From: Theocolax elegans
Lineage: Eukaryota; Arthropoda; Insecta; Hymenoptera; Cerocephalidae
DNA: 64,000 nt
Direction of reading: 5' to 3'
Assembly: GCA_026168455.1 (NCBI GenBank)
Contig: CM047426.1
Coordinates: 82,735,986 to 82,799,985 of the forward strand
Shown: in pieces, positions 1-10,440 of the stretch
Layout of the letters: every line of letters starts with the position of its first letter
Numbering within the stretch: position 1 is the first letter of the stretch
Translations under genes and position numbers: made by a program
Notes under the pieces: generated by a model
Database searches by the model: none
The model's input: only the letters and a program-made list of their open reading frames with translations
Told to the model about the DNA's origin: nothing

Positions 1-620
1 AAATATTCAAGGGGTTGTTGCGCTCAAGAGGGGTGAAATACTCATGGGGAGATGAATCAAAAGGTTGAGTTTTTTTATTTTTGATGAATAAAGAGCTCTT
101 TTTGAAATACCCTCTTATATTTTACAAAAAATGCGTGGAAAATACGGGCAATTTACAACTTTTTTTTTATTATTTTCAATATTGTTAAATAATATACAAT
201 TGAATTAATTTTTTCTCGAGGCAATACTTAAAATAATTATTAAAATTTAGCACAATTTTTATTAAATATCATTGTATAAATTATTTTTATTTTTCTAACT
301 GACTTGATAAGACGCATCAATAAAGATATTGCATCAACATAATATAATATCAATATACATGATAATCCAATACAAAAACTTGAAAATGCTATATTATATT
401 AATTTTTATAATTTTAATAATTGTTCCAAAGTTGTCATTCTATTTTAAAAGAAGAGGAATTTGTGTATTTAATCTTTTATCATATAATCACTAAAATTTT
501 AATTATACAATATACCCATAAAATATGCTTTTGTTCATCCAATTAAAATAACAAATATGCATGCCATGAATAAGCATTACATGTTAACTATAAATTAATC
601 AAGTATTAATTTTCGTCATA
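1..620. other. AT-rich left flank, no gene seen
   Basis: This stretch is AT-rich with several homopolymer runs and no open frame of note. I see no RNA gene, repeat array or clear regulatory motif. It ends where the first copy of a tandem duplication begins with CATTCAC. Confidence 0.7.
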
Positions 621-1215
621 CATTCACATCAATATTAAAACAGAAAGCTTCCGCTTTATCAAACATCATATAATTATTTTCCAAAAATACTTGTTTACTC
701 GTATAAATGTTAAACATAAAGAGGAAGGAAATAAAAGTAAAAAGGGAAGGTTTGAAAAAAGAGTGAGGGAGCGGTCACAGAAGCAATGCGAATGTAGACT
801 CGGCGCCTGCATTTCTCTAATTCACCTGTCAGCGCTTGCGCGCTCGAGGGGCAAAACACAACGGACGTTACATAATCAACCTCGCGAACTGCAGGTTTGA
901 TTCGCGCCCGGTATTATGTATGTGTATTTATACGAGCTTCTTCGGATCGCAGGAAACTTGGTATATGTATATGCGCTGTGCTGGTTAATTTAGCATTCGA
1001 AGCTCGGGTGCAAAGGCAAGTCGGTGAAAATTGCATTAATTACTCGAGGCATCGGCAAAACTGAACTGAATTAATTAAGGGATAGAGTATCGCGATCCTC
1101 TGGATTTCTCTGGGTGCTGATTTTACTCTCAACCTCGCCGCCGTACCCCTTTCGCTGGAAAATTTCAATTGCAAAAATTGTCCGCATTGTTGGCTCTGTT
1201 TGTGTGTACGCGTGC

Positions 1216-1240
1216 GTGTGTGTGTGTGTGTGTGTGTGTG
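1216..1240. repeat. (TG)n microsatellite in copy 1
   Basis: A near-perfect TG array of about 25 nt lies in the GC-richer core of duplication copy 1. The matching array in copy 2 is slightly shorter and has CATG instead of CGTG at its left edge. The two arrays have therefore diverged since the duplication. Confidence 0.9.
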
Positions 1241-1545
1241 AGCGCATCGACGCCGTTTAATTGCCGGAGCATTTTTGTTGACAGTATTATATAAAAACGC
1301 TGCGCGGGCTTAATTTGTTCGCGAATACTTCAAGTGCGCGCGACGCTTCTCATTTTTTTAGGAGTAATTTTATATTTGAATGCAGGATGCTGCTTCGTGT
1401 GACGGAAAATATAAGTGTCCTGGTTTTTGTAGTTGTTTACTCGGTGAGAATATTTAAATGGTATTTAAACCTACGCGAAAATCCAGACTCGTTCGGATTG
1501 TTTTTTTCTGTTTGCGATGTATATTAGATAGTGTTAATATTATTA

Positions 1546-1850
1546 GCGGGAGGTGTGAAACATTCGGTTTCGGTGTCAGGGCCTACGCAATGTGACTTTG
1601 ACACCCAAAAAGAATGTTTCGAATACACCGGCCATCTCGGGTGAGGTTTTCCCTGCTTCACAGGTTTCCCTCATCCACGGGCATAACCCCGGGCGAATGC
1701 GAGATGGTGGGGTTTTTAAGAGAGGGATAAAAGCACCCACACATAGGTGGTAGGTGGACACCGTTAAAGTCCCCAGGGGATAAACGGTAGGAAGTGCCAG
1801 GAAAAAGAGAGCACAAATCAAGAATAAAAAAAAAAAAAAAAAAAAAAAGA
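1546..1850 (+). mobile_element. Poly-A-tailed non-LTR retroposon fragment or SINE
   Basis: This ~305 bp block is present in copy 1 and absent from copy 2. It begins with GCGGGAGGTGTG and ends in a run of 23 A (1826-1848). The flanks share TATTA, giving a target-site duplication of 5 bp, or 7 bp with one mismatch. An A tail, short target duplication and clean empty site are hallmarks of LINE-type retrotransposition. The body is GC-richer than its surroundings, holds no convincing reverse-transcriptase frame, and has no obvious tRNA-type A and B boxes at its 5' end. It could be the 3' untranslated end of a 5'-truncated LINE, possibly R1/Jockey-like, or a SINE mobilised by one. The family assignment is inference only. 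Confidence 0.8.
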
Positions 1851-2020
1851 ATATTAAAGAAGTAGTATTTTATTAATTTAATACCTACTTTTTATAAGAG
1901 ATATTTATTTAATTAACACATATTTTTAGTTTTTTTTAGCAGAATACAGTGTAATTATAAAGTAATGAAATACTAATAATTAACTAATGAATCGATAAAA
2001 CTCTTATAACTTTTGGATGA

Positions 2021-3109
2021 CATTCACATCAATATTAAAACAGAAAGCTTCCGCTTTATCAAACGTCATATAATTATTTTCCAAAAATACTTGTTTACTC
2101 GTATAAATGTTAAACATAAAGAGGAAGGAAATAAAAGTAAAAGGGAAGGTTTGAAAAAAGAGTGAGGGAGCGGTCACAGAAGCAATGCGAATGTAGACTC
2201 GGCGCCTGCATTTCTCTAATTCACCTGTCAGCGTTTGCGCGCTCGAGGGGCAAAACACAACGGACGTTACATAATCAACCTCGCGAACTGCAGGTTTGAT
2301 TCGCGCCCGGTATTATGTATGTGTATTTATACGAGCTTCTTCGGATCGCAGGAAACTTGGTATATGTATATGCGCTGTGCTGGTTAATTTAGCATTCGAA
2401 GCTCGGGTGCAAAGGCAAGTCGGTGAAAATTGCATTAATTACTCGAGGCATCGGCAAAACTGAACTGAATTAATTAAGGGATAGAGTATCGCGATCCTCT
2501 GGATTTCTCTGGGTGCTGATTTTACTCTCAACCTCGCCGCCGTACCCCTTTCGCTGGAAAATTTCAATTGCAAAAATTGTCCGCATTGTTGGTTCTGTTT
2601 GTGTGTACGCGTGCATGTGTGTGTGTGTGTGTGTGTGAGCGCATCGACGCCGTTTAATTGCCGGAGCATTTTTGTTGACAGTATTATATAAAACGCTGCG
2701 CGGGCTTAATTTTGTTCGCGAATACTTCAAGTGCGCGCGACGCTCTCATTTTTTTAGGAGTAATTTTATATTTGAATGCAGGATGCTGCTTCGTGTGACG
2801 GAAAATATAAGTGTCCTGGTTTTTGTAGTTGTTTACTCGGTGAGAATATTTAAATGGTATTTAAACCTACGCGAAAATCCAGACTCGTTCGGATTGTTTT
2901 TTTTTCTGTTTGCGATGTATATTAGATAGTGTTAAATATTATTAAAGAAGTAGTATTTTATTAATTTAATACCTACTTTTTATAAGAGATATTTATTTAA
3001 TTAACACATATTTTTAGTTTTTTTTAGCAGAATACAGTGTAATTATAAAGTAATGAAATACTAATAATTAACATAATGAATCGATAAAACTCATATAACT
3101 TTTGGATGA
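2021..3109. repeat. Tandem duplication, copy 2 (without the retroposon)
   Basis: This is the second copy of the unit at 621-2020. The heptamer CATTCAC lies at the left edge of copy 1, at the junction between copies, and again at 3110-3116 just past copy 2, after which the sequence diverges. A 7-bp microhomology at both ends fits a microhomology- or replication-mediated duplication. At the site where copy 1 has a retroposon this copy reads straight through near 2930-2945, so it keeps the pre-insertion state. The 60-90 residue frames present in both copies are inherited low-complexity frames, not genes. Confidence 0.93.
2616..2637. repeat. (TG)n microsatellite in copy 2
   Basis: A TG array of about 22 nt, the counterpart of the array at 1216-1240 in the first copy. 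Confidence 0.9.
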
Positions 3110-5238
3110 CATTCACCTGCTGTAACCAAATTATTTCTTTGTAATATATATTTGTATAAAAAGACGTTGAACTAGAGAAAAATTGTTAAAATATATTTTG
3201 TTGATAAATTGTAACCCGTAATCGTGATTTTTTAATCATAGAGAAACCGATGCATTATATATAAATAAAATTGTACAAAGTCGAAATCCAAGGAATCGTA
3301 CAGTACAACGGTAAATCATTCGAGGTTCAAAGCTTGGATCTCGACGGCTAAAACGATTAAAGTTTCACATTATCTGCAACTCCCTTCTCATCAACGCCGC
3401 TCAGCTCGGCAGAAACTTCTTGTTTATGTAGACCATCCACGCGAGAGAAGCGAAGCCGCTCTCCCTTCCAATTTGGTGAATGTAGAGCTGCCCTCGGTCT
3501 GGCCACTCTGCATTAACTCGCGGCAAGGCGGTCCCGTGCAGATTTTCAAAATGCCAAACCGCAACCACTCTCTCTCTCTCTCTCTCTCACTCTCTCTCGT
3601 TCACACAGTGCACACACACGCATGCACACGAGCGCCTATATAGAGTTGATGTTTGCCAGTGGTCTGTTGGGCCGGGAAATCGATATTCCGTGGGGGCCGT
3701 TCATTTTCACTTCTTCCTCTCGGTTTCCATCCTTTTCGCTTAAAAGAAAAATGGTTAGTTTGGGTTGGACCACAGACTGACAAGGACTTTCGATCAACTC
3801 GTGCATGCTCGCTGTTAGCACGAGCATAGAAGAATAAGTTGTCTCGTTGTCTTGATCTTATTTAAGTATCCTCATTTCGAATTTTTTTTATGAGCATCTA
3901 ATCATACATATCTTACGAAAAGTATATAATTTGTGTATGCTACTTAATTCCCAATGGTATCATTATATTTATAAAATTGAGAAACATTAGGGTGCCTAAT
4001 TTTGTTTAATATATTTATTAATATGAAGTCGTTATTGAATAAAAATTAACAAGATACAAAAAATGTAAATTTTAATACTTCAAATAACTTCGTATTTTTA
4101 ATTATGCAATATATCTACGTTAAATATAATATTTCTCTACACACACAATAGATGCAGTGCTTTCAAAGTCTCTTTGTTTATAGTTGAACGCAGATTTTTT
4201 TAAAACGAGCTAATCTCTCGAGATGTTCGCACTCTCATCTCGTCTGTATTATATTGCACACGCGAACGCTTTAATTTTGTATAATTTAAATTTGCAAATC
4301 CTTTTGCGCTTGCACTTTGATAAACTTATTACTGATGGAAATATTAATTTATGATAATAAAACTTGGATAATTTTAATTATAAAAATGTACGTAGCATTA
4401 GAGCTACAATACCATATAAATTACAGTATAAACGGGTTTAAATATTTTAGAGGAATACCTTATAAAACATAAAAATTGCATGATAATATCAACCTAGCGA
4501 TGGAAAATGAAGCATTATGTTCAAGAAAAAAAATAGACTGGATCTCGTAGTAAGTTTGAGGGTAGTCGTCGATTAGTATGAAAACTTTCTTACGATTCGA
4601 GATTACTCAATTTGACTCACTTGTGATTGGTTTCTCTAGAGTTTTCGGGTTCTTATCGCAAACCAAACGCATATATATATTTCATCCGTGGATGAAGGGA
4701 GTTGGATAAAAATGATAGAAGGTCTTCGCAAGGCGGATAAGGGATTTAAACTTATGGATTCTGGATTTTACATGAACCAAAAATTTTTCAAACTTGGATA
4801 TTTGTAGCATACATCTCTTATATCTTTATGTACTGAACTTGAATAATTTTCATGTAAAATAAAATCATGAGAAAATAAACCAGGCTTATTTTATCATAAG
4901 TTTCTTAGCCGTTTCCAATGTAAACTATGTTCACTTAATCCATATCTATGTCGAACGAATACGATGCGTGAACGAAAATCTTTTGTACATGGATATATTG
5001 TTTGAAAATGTTACTAAACTTTTAAAAGATACGAGAATACAGGAAAATTATTTATGAAATACCTGTTTCTACCTTAACGAGATAATGATGGGATGTGCGT
5101 GTTTGATTTGTAACATATTTTTGAACAATGAAACAGAGAATAGCAAATAGCTTATTGTAGTGACCGTTTGAAATTCGCAAGAGGTTTTTAGTTGGGTATT
5201 TTACATCGATCAGTAATTACCACAGAAGCCAGCGTTGA
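3110..5238. other. Intergenic or intronic DNA with one GC-richer island
   Basis: The stretch is mostly AT-rich. A GC-richer island at about 3300-3840 holds a TC array and overlapping short frames on the minus strand that look like chance. The rest (3840-5200) is AT-rich with no motif I can support. Confidence 0.6.
3568..3598. repeat. (TC)n microsatellite
   Basis: A CT/TC dinucleotide array of about 31 nt, interrupted once by CAC, inside the island at 3300-3840. Confidence 0.9.
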
Positions 5239-5546
5239 CGACTTGAACAACGGGTAGCAATCACTACGACCAAAGATATTCCGCCGCAACTCGATTTTCG
5301 TGCGGTGCTTTTCGCGGACGACGCTCTTGAAAGGTTCCGATTGCAATTATGCGCATATTATGCTTGGATAATACAATTTTTACTGAACGTGATCGAGCAC
5401 GTACCCGATCCAGAGCCACCGCTCGAATTGCCCACTAATGAAAATGCTTCGATCCGAAACAATTGTTTATTTATTCCCGCTTGCAATGGCAGATTGATAT
5501 ATGGGAGAATTTCATTCGAATAGACGTTTTCTATCCTTTACAATGA
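5239..5546 (+). pseudogene. Relic of an ABCC/MRP-type transporter exon (TMD0 to linker)
   Basis: The frame beginning after a TGA stop at 5236-5238 stays open to 5523. It reads like the end of the first membrane domain (TMD0) of a long ABCC transporter: a charged stretch ADDALERFRLQL, a hydrophobic helix CAYYAWIIQFLLNVI, then an acidic proline-rich linker ending PTNENASI. ABCC proteins usually have a helix ending in a QFLLN-like motif, then an acidic/proline linker, a 'P-E-x-x-AS' box and an SRL-type motif entering the first core membrane domain. Here the SRL occurs only in another frame (5463-5546, SRLQWQIDIW), implying a frameshift. There are no ATP-binding domains, no convincing upstream exon and no ATG (the open frame has only GTG near its start). 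I read it as a decayed fragment. The family call rests on remembered patterns. A diverged exon, or chance, remains possible. Confidence 0.42.
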
Positions 5547-7000
5547 CATTTCACTTTTGATTTACAGTTGCTGAGCTTTGGGAAATTTCAATTTTTTTTC
5601 TACATACATCAAAATTTCATTAAAAAAAATTGATCTTTCTGCTCAAAATTGAAATTTTAGATACTGAAATAAGAAACTACGTAGACAAATAGACGGATAA
5701 CTATTTTTAATAATTGTATTGACGTTAATATAAGGATATACACTGATAACAGAAATTTCAACGACGTAAATCAGATAATTGTTGGTCTAACCTTGAATTT
5801 GTAATCATTTTTATATATCAAATAATATTTAATTTTCTACAAATCGTTTACAATACGTTAATACAATAAACTATACAATAGTATTTATAACAATCCTGGT
5901 ATTTGTCTGGGCTAACTTTAAGAGGTACAGAACATAGCCAATTAGATTTTTAACTCAATATACACCATACGTTTCATATTTTCCGCAGCTAGAAAATTCG
6001 CACACTCGGCCAACGAAAATTATTTCGGATAGTGCAGATGACAGGGTTTTCAATACATTGGAAGTGAAGGTACATGTCGATAGCATTTTTGCATATACAC
6101 ACACACAAATACACATTCACCCGTTCTGTGGTACGCGAGCGAATGAGGCATTAAACGATAAAAAAAACTTTTAACTCGTCGCTTGGTTTAAGCGCTTGTC
6201 ATTGTTATTGTTATTATGTTTATTATAGTGTATTTGTCGGTGCGTTTGCATTAGGATCTGTTTAGGACGGTATTTATGATTGCTATTAACATTTTATATA
6301 CTGCTTCCAATCGATTGGACCTATCCTGCCGTGACGCTCATATTGTGCAGTAATTTGTGTATTATCCGCTTTATTGATTACGTTATATTGAATAATATAC
6401 TTAAGTGGTGTCACGATATTTATAAATGTAAAGGTTATTAATTCACTAAGTTAATTAAACAAACAGTTTCATTCGAACTGTTGCACTGATACGCGCAACA
6501 GCGTAACAAAAACTACTTTCGTTGCACAACACCGAGTTTAATTCGTTCAAATTATACATGAATATCGTAACGAGCTACTGCATAAGAGATCAACTATAAA
6601 AGTAGAACAATATATTTCCAAAAGTTTCATTCATGTATAAATTGCGTTTTACAACTAAATTATACTTTGTTGCTCAATTTTCCGTGGAATAGGTGTAGTA
6701 TACGTAATTAGTAGGTAAATATTTAAACTATTTCAATGGTATAACGTATAATTAAGGAATATAAAGAAAAATTGTAGTTGCATATCTCGGAAATGTTGAT
6801 TGAATGTACATCATTCGGAATCCTGGTAATAATTCACCCTTCAAACCCGTAAACCCGTATAGAACCTCCGTAACTGGATTAATTCTGAAATCGAATGAGC
6901 ATATATAGGTACCACCTAACTCGAATCAACGATACTGAAACTCGAGGAAGAAAAACGATCTCCCGCATAAAAGACGGCGTGCTACCATTAAACCCTTTGA
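5547..7000. other. AT-rich stretch, no gene seen
   Basis: AT-rich DNA with short CA-rich patches near 6090-6120 and no convincing frame, RNA gene or repeat family. Confidence 0.6.
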
Positions 7001-7480
7001 AAGACGTAAAATTAAGATAAAACGCGGGTGTAACACACACGTGCCACCCAACAAAGCGATCGGTTTGAGTCGTTCACTCGGCATTGCCTGTCCCATCAGA
7101 AACCCGAATGCTTATATAACTCGTGGACCCATGTGGAGACTCGCGTTAGGCTCTCAGTCTCCTATAGATATACATACACATATATAGTCGACGTACACAG
7201 CCTGCTGACGGCCAAAGCCTCGGCAGCGTCTTGCGACAGGGGCATTCTTGTTTAGTTCCGGAGCAGATGGCAACTACGCGACCGTCCAACCTATCGCGTC
7301 CACGTTGATCGCTAATATTTTAATGGCTTCCCTCTTAAAATCAAATGAGAAGGGCTTTATTAGGCCAGCCTGTAGACCCTACAGTCTGCTATGAAAACGT
7401 ATGAAGCTAAAGGAGTGGCAAAAAGAGAGGGGGAATGGAGAGAGAAAGAGAGATACAAAGGCGTTACACCGCAAATGATA
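7001..7480. promoter_or_regulatory. GC-richer island, candidate regulatory DNA
   Basis: This island has high sequence complexity. It includes a CACGTG E-box near 7039, TATATAA at 7113-7119 and an initiator-like TCAGTC at 7154-7159. The spacing from the TATA-like motif to the initiator A is about 43 bp, too long for a standard core promoter, so a promoter is not supported. The island ends in a purine-rich GAGAGAAAGAG stretch near 7436-7455. An enhancer or conserved non-coding element is the most economical guess. Confidence 0.25.
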
Positions 7481-7960
7481 ATGCTTGTTAGAAATTCCTC
7501 TTAAGTTTACTAATGTCAATATCAATCATACGTATAATAGTTATTACTACAAATTATTTTGCAACAGTTTTGTGCAATTCTTGACGGTGACTTGTAGATC
7601 TAATCTTTGTGTAAAACTGTCTTAAATATGTACATATACATTTCAAGTGTTTATGTTACAAAGAGGACTAAAGCATTGGTAATTAATCAATACATTTTTT
7701 CAACGATAATTGAAACATTGGTTTAATTTTTTGCAAAATAAAAATTGTATAATAATGAATATACAAATATATCCATATTGAAATAAACTCGAATAAATGT
7801 AAATATCTATAAAAAACCAAATAATGAATCGTAACTATTTAAATACCTTATATTGTAAAAATTTTCTTCAAATTAAGCAATTGGTTTAAGTTTACGCGTG
7901 AAGGACACAAATAAGTGTTTTGTATTTGCTAATATTTATACGCGCTTACGCATTAATTCA
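7481..7960. other. AT-rich spacer
   Basis: AT-rich DNA between two islands. No feature seen. Confidence 0.6.
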
Positions 7961-8480
7961 CACGTGTGTTTACACTGTTTTTTGCGCGTGTACGTGTACG
8001 TTGGGTGTTTGTGAGCGCACGAAGAGAAAGAGAGTTTATAGAACGAGTAAGAGGAGAGAGGCCTGGTTGTAGGGTACTCGAGGAGTCCAAGGGTATGGGT
8101 TGTCGCACCAACAATGACTCGTCGTCGTCGCCGTCGCTCTACACTCGCTGGTACACGATTTCAGCTACGAGAATACGCGCTACTCGATTGTTACCGCTTT
8201 AGGGGTGAAAGAGAATGAGAGAGCGAGAGAGAGAGAGAGAGAGAGAGACTAGCCCAAAGAGAGATGTTTATTTATGCCGTTGTCGAATCACCGACCATTT
8301 GGCGAACGAGCCGAGCGGTTTTGCCGGGCGACTGATTCAGAGAGAACCTCGATCTTAGTTTACGGAACCGTTTCGCTACTGTTATACACATGCACATAAG
8401 CGTATACGCACACATTCACGGTATATATACCTTTGGTTTTGCTTACCACTCAAAGGTTGCATACTCCTTTTCGTCTAATT
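7961..8480. other. GC-richer island with (TCG)n and (GA)n
   Basis: The island contains CACGTG near its left edge, a short TCG-repeat run at about 8118-8135 and a GA array at 8216-8248. The 78-codon frame across it is rich in Arg and Ser, as expected from repeat-derived sequence. I do not regard it as a gene. Confidence 0.4.
8216..8248. repeat. (GA)n microsatellite
   Basis: A GA array of about 33 nt with one GC interruption. Confidence 0.9.
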
Positions 8481-8892
8481 GAGTAATTTGCTATTTAGTA
8501 TCGATATTCGAGTAGTTCCCTGTTATGCTCGAACTATTACCTTGTTGGATTAAGTGATTAAGAGTTCAGCCAAAATCGATTTGGGTACAGATATCAAATT
8601 GTATTATTTTTCTATACTTTCAAAAATCTGGCTCTTCTAAAAATCAGTTGTTGGACATTACATTTTTAATTAAAATTTTTATTCCAAGAAATTCTCTTGG
8701 ACTATTGTATTATATAAAATTTAATCTTGAAACATAGAGACGGATCGTCACATTTTTCATAATCATTTCGAAATAAATAAACAAGAGTCTTGGGGTATTA
8801 TTTTTAATTTTACTAAATGATATTAAAAATTTAGCAGTACTTAAGTAATTCATACCCAGGTAAAGTCAATAAATCGTAATAAAAGTTTCAAC
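8481..8892. other. AT-rich spacer
   Basis: AT-rich, no supported feature. Confidence 0.6.
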
Positions 8893-9165
8893 ACTTGGAA
8901 AAAGTGTGAGAAATGGTGGGAAATGAAAAGCGGAGTGGGTGAAGTAAGAAAATAATGACAGAGTAATACGAAAAAAAAACAATGAAAAAATAAATACACG
9001 GGGAATGAGAAACCGAGAGAAAGTAGAATAGTAGGAGGACAGGAAAGGGAGACAAAAGAAAAATAGGGTGAGTAAGAGATGGGTGCAGACTAGAAAGTAA
9101 GAAAAGGTACAAAAGAAAGTAAAGGGAGTTATGAGAGAGAGAGAGAGAGAGGTGAAAAAAGAGAT
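8893..9165. repeat. Strand-asymmetric purine-rich tract
   Basis: For about 270 bp the plus strand is overwhelmingly A and G with few pyrimidines, ending in a (GA)n array at 9133-9152. The minus-strand frame here (Leu, Ser, Phe and Pro rich) is a by-product of this bias. Long purine tracts can adopt H-DNA. They are also common in insect introns. Confidence 0.7.
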
Positions 9166-10440
9166 ATTCTAATCGAGAGCTTACACCGACTTACTAAAAC
9201 GATTCTTTTCAGTACTGCAATATCGATTCGAAATAAATCAATAAAAGTTGAGTATTATATACTGTTATTATGGTACATTGACACTGACTTACTTCAATAT
9301 ATTTGAACGTATAATAAAAGTTCGAATTTTGGAAAGAATATTTGTATAAAAGATTTTGCCAATTAAGACGAAAAAATAAATATGTCCACACACATACATA
9401 CATATCCGGCGAATGCTCGACTCTCTACATCATTCAACTTGTCGAGTACGAGATAACGAAGGAGTTTTACCTCTCGCATGCAGGATCGCGTTGAAGAAGC
9501 TATACGAGGGGTGTCTCGTGCTTCTTGCCAGGACGAATTTGCCGCCTCGAATCCCGGCCGTTTCTTTCTTCTTCTTCTTTCTCTAACATGACTGGAGGTT
9601 TCCTTCTATATCGTATACACCTGACGTACCGCAGGAAACCTTTCGAGCAGAAACGCAAGAACAGTTCCGCCTGAGTGAAGGACAGAGAGAAAGGATGCTC
9701 CCGCGGTATTGCCCCTCTCACTCGCACATCCTTTGTCTCTGCCCTCATCCTTCCCTGTCGTTATCTCCTCTGCTTCTGGTTTACTCGTTTTTATGACGCT
9801 ACGGAATATTGCTAGGTTAGATGCGTCGAGGAAGAGAGAGTTTCCGATTTTTTTCATCGATGATTTGCAAAAACTTTTCGTTTTTTTTCCATCACCAACA
9901 CTATTGTCTCTTTCATACTGTTCACTCATTTGTGTCTAATTTGTAACTATGTATCAACTAACTTTTGTTATACGTTTTTCACGTCTAACATTAGAGAAGT
10001 ATTACGATATAAATCATTAATAACGCAATACAAAAGTAAATTTTTTTTGTTTTTATTATTGTAAAATAATGATTGATAAACCTGATGAAAATGCGTTCGT
10101 AGGATTAATTTGTAGTTGAAAAGTATTTCTATGTTTAAAATAGTATTAATATTTCTCATCTCTATATTACTGTCAGTTACATACTGATTAAAGTATAGTT
10201 TTATTAAATCAGCTTGCATCAGTATACAAAATCTAAGCTTGTTTAAACAAGTATTCCTGTCTCAAGCAGATTTATGCACACTAAAATGTTGATTACAATT
10301 ATAGGAAAAGAGCGTACGCAATATTAAAACACTTGCATTCAGTGTTAAAAAATAAATGGTATAAAAAGGAGAGAAAGTAAAATCGTACGAAATTGAGAGA
10401 GATCGACAATAGAGTGAGAGAATCCTTTATATATCGAACC
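9166..10440. other. AT-rich DNA around a GC-richer island at about 9400-9860
   Basis: The island at 9400-9860 is open on both strands at once (minus 9606-9929 and plus 9709-9939). That overlap, together with Ser/Arg/Phe bias, argues against a real gene. The DNA on both sides is AT-rich with nothing recognisable. Confidence 0.5.

Larger units (their letters stand above)
621..2020. repeat. Tandem duplication, copy 1 (carries a retroposon)
   Basis: Copy 1 of a direct tandem repeat starts at CATTCACATC and runs to the same decamer at 2021. Apart from an insertion of about 311 bp (element plus target duplication), it matches 2021-3109 almost base for base. By eye there are about a dozen differences, mostly one-base indels in homopolymers, a (TG)n length difference and a few substitutions. 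It includes a GC-richer core with TAATTA-type homeodomain motifs at about 1030-1080, a (TG)n array and an AT-rich tail. No reading frame in it looks coding. The near identity points to a recent event, or to two alleles placed in tandem by the assembly. Confidence 0.93.

Noticed and set aside
1576..1821. 81-codon minus-strand frame inside the retroposon
   Set aside because: It is antisense to the poly-A tail and has no reverse-transcriptase or endonuclease motif.
7113..7159. TATA box plus initiator
   Set aside because: The spacing of about 43 bp is too long for a standard core promoter, and TATA-like words are common in this DNA.
9606..9939. Long overlapping frames on both strands
   Set aside because: Both strands are open in the same place, which in a GC-richer patch with few stops is expected by chance.
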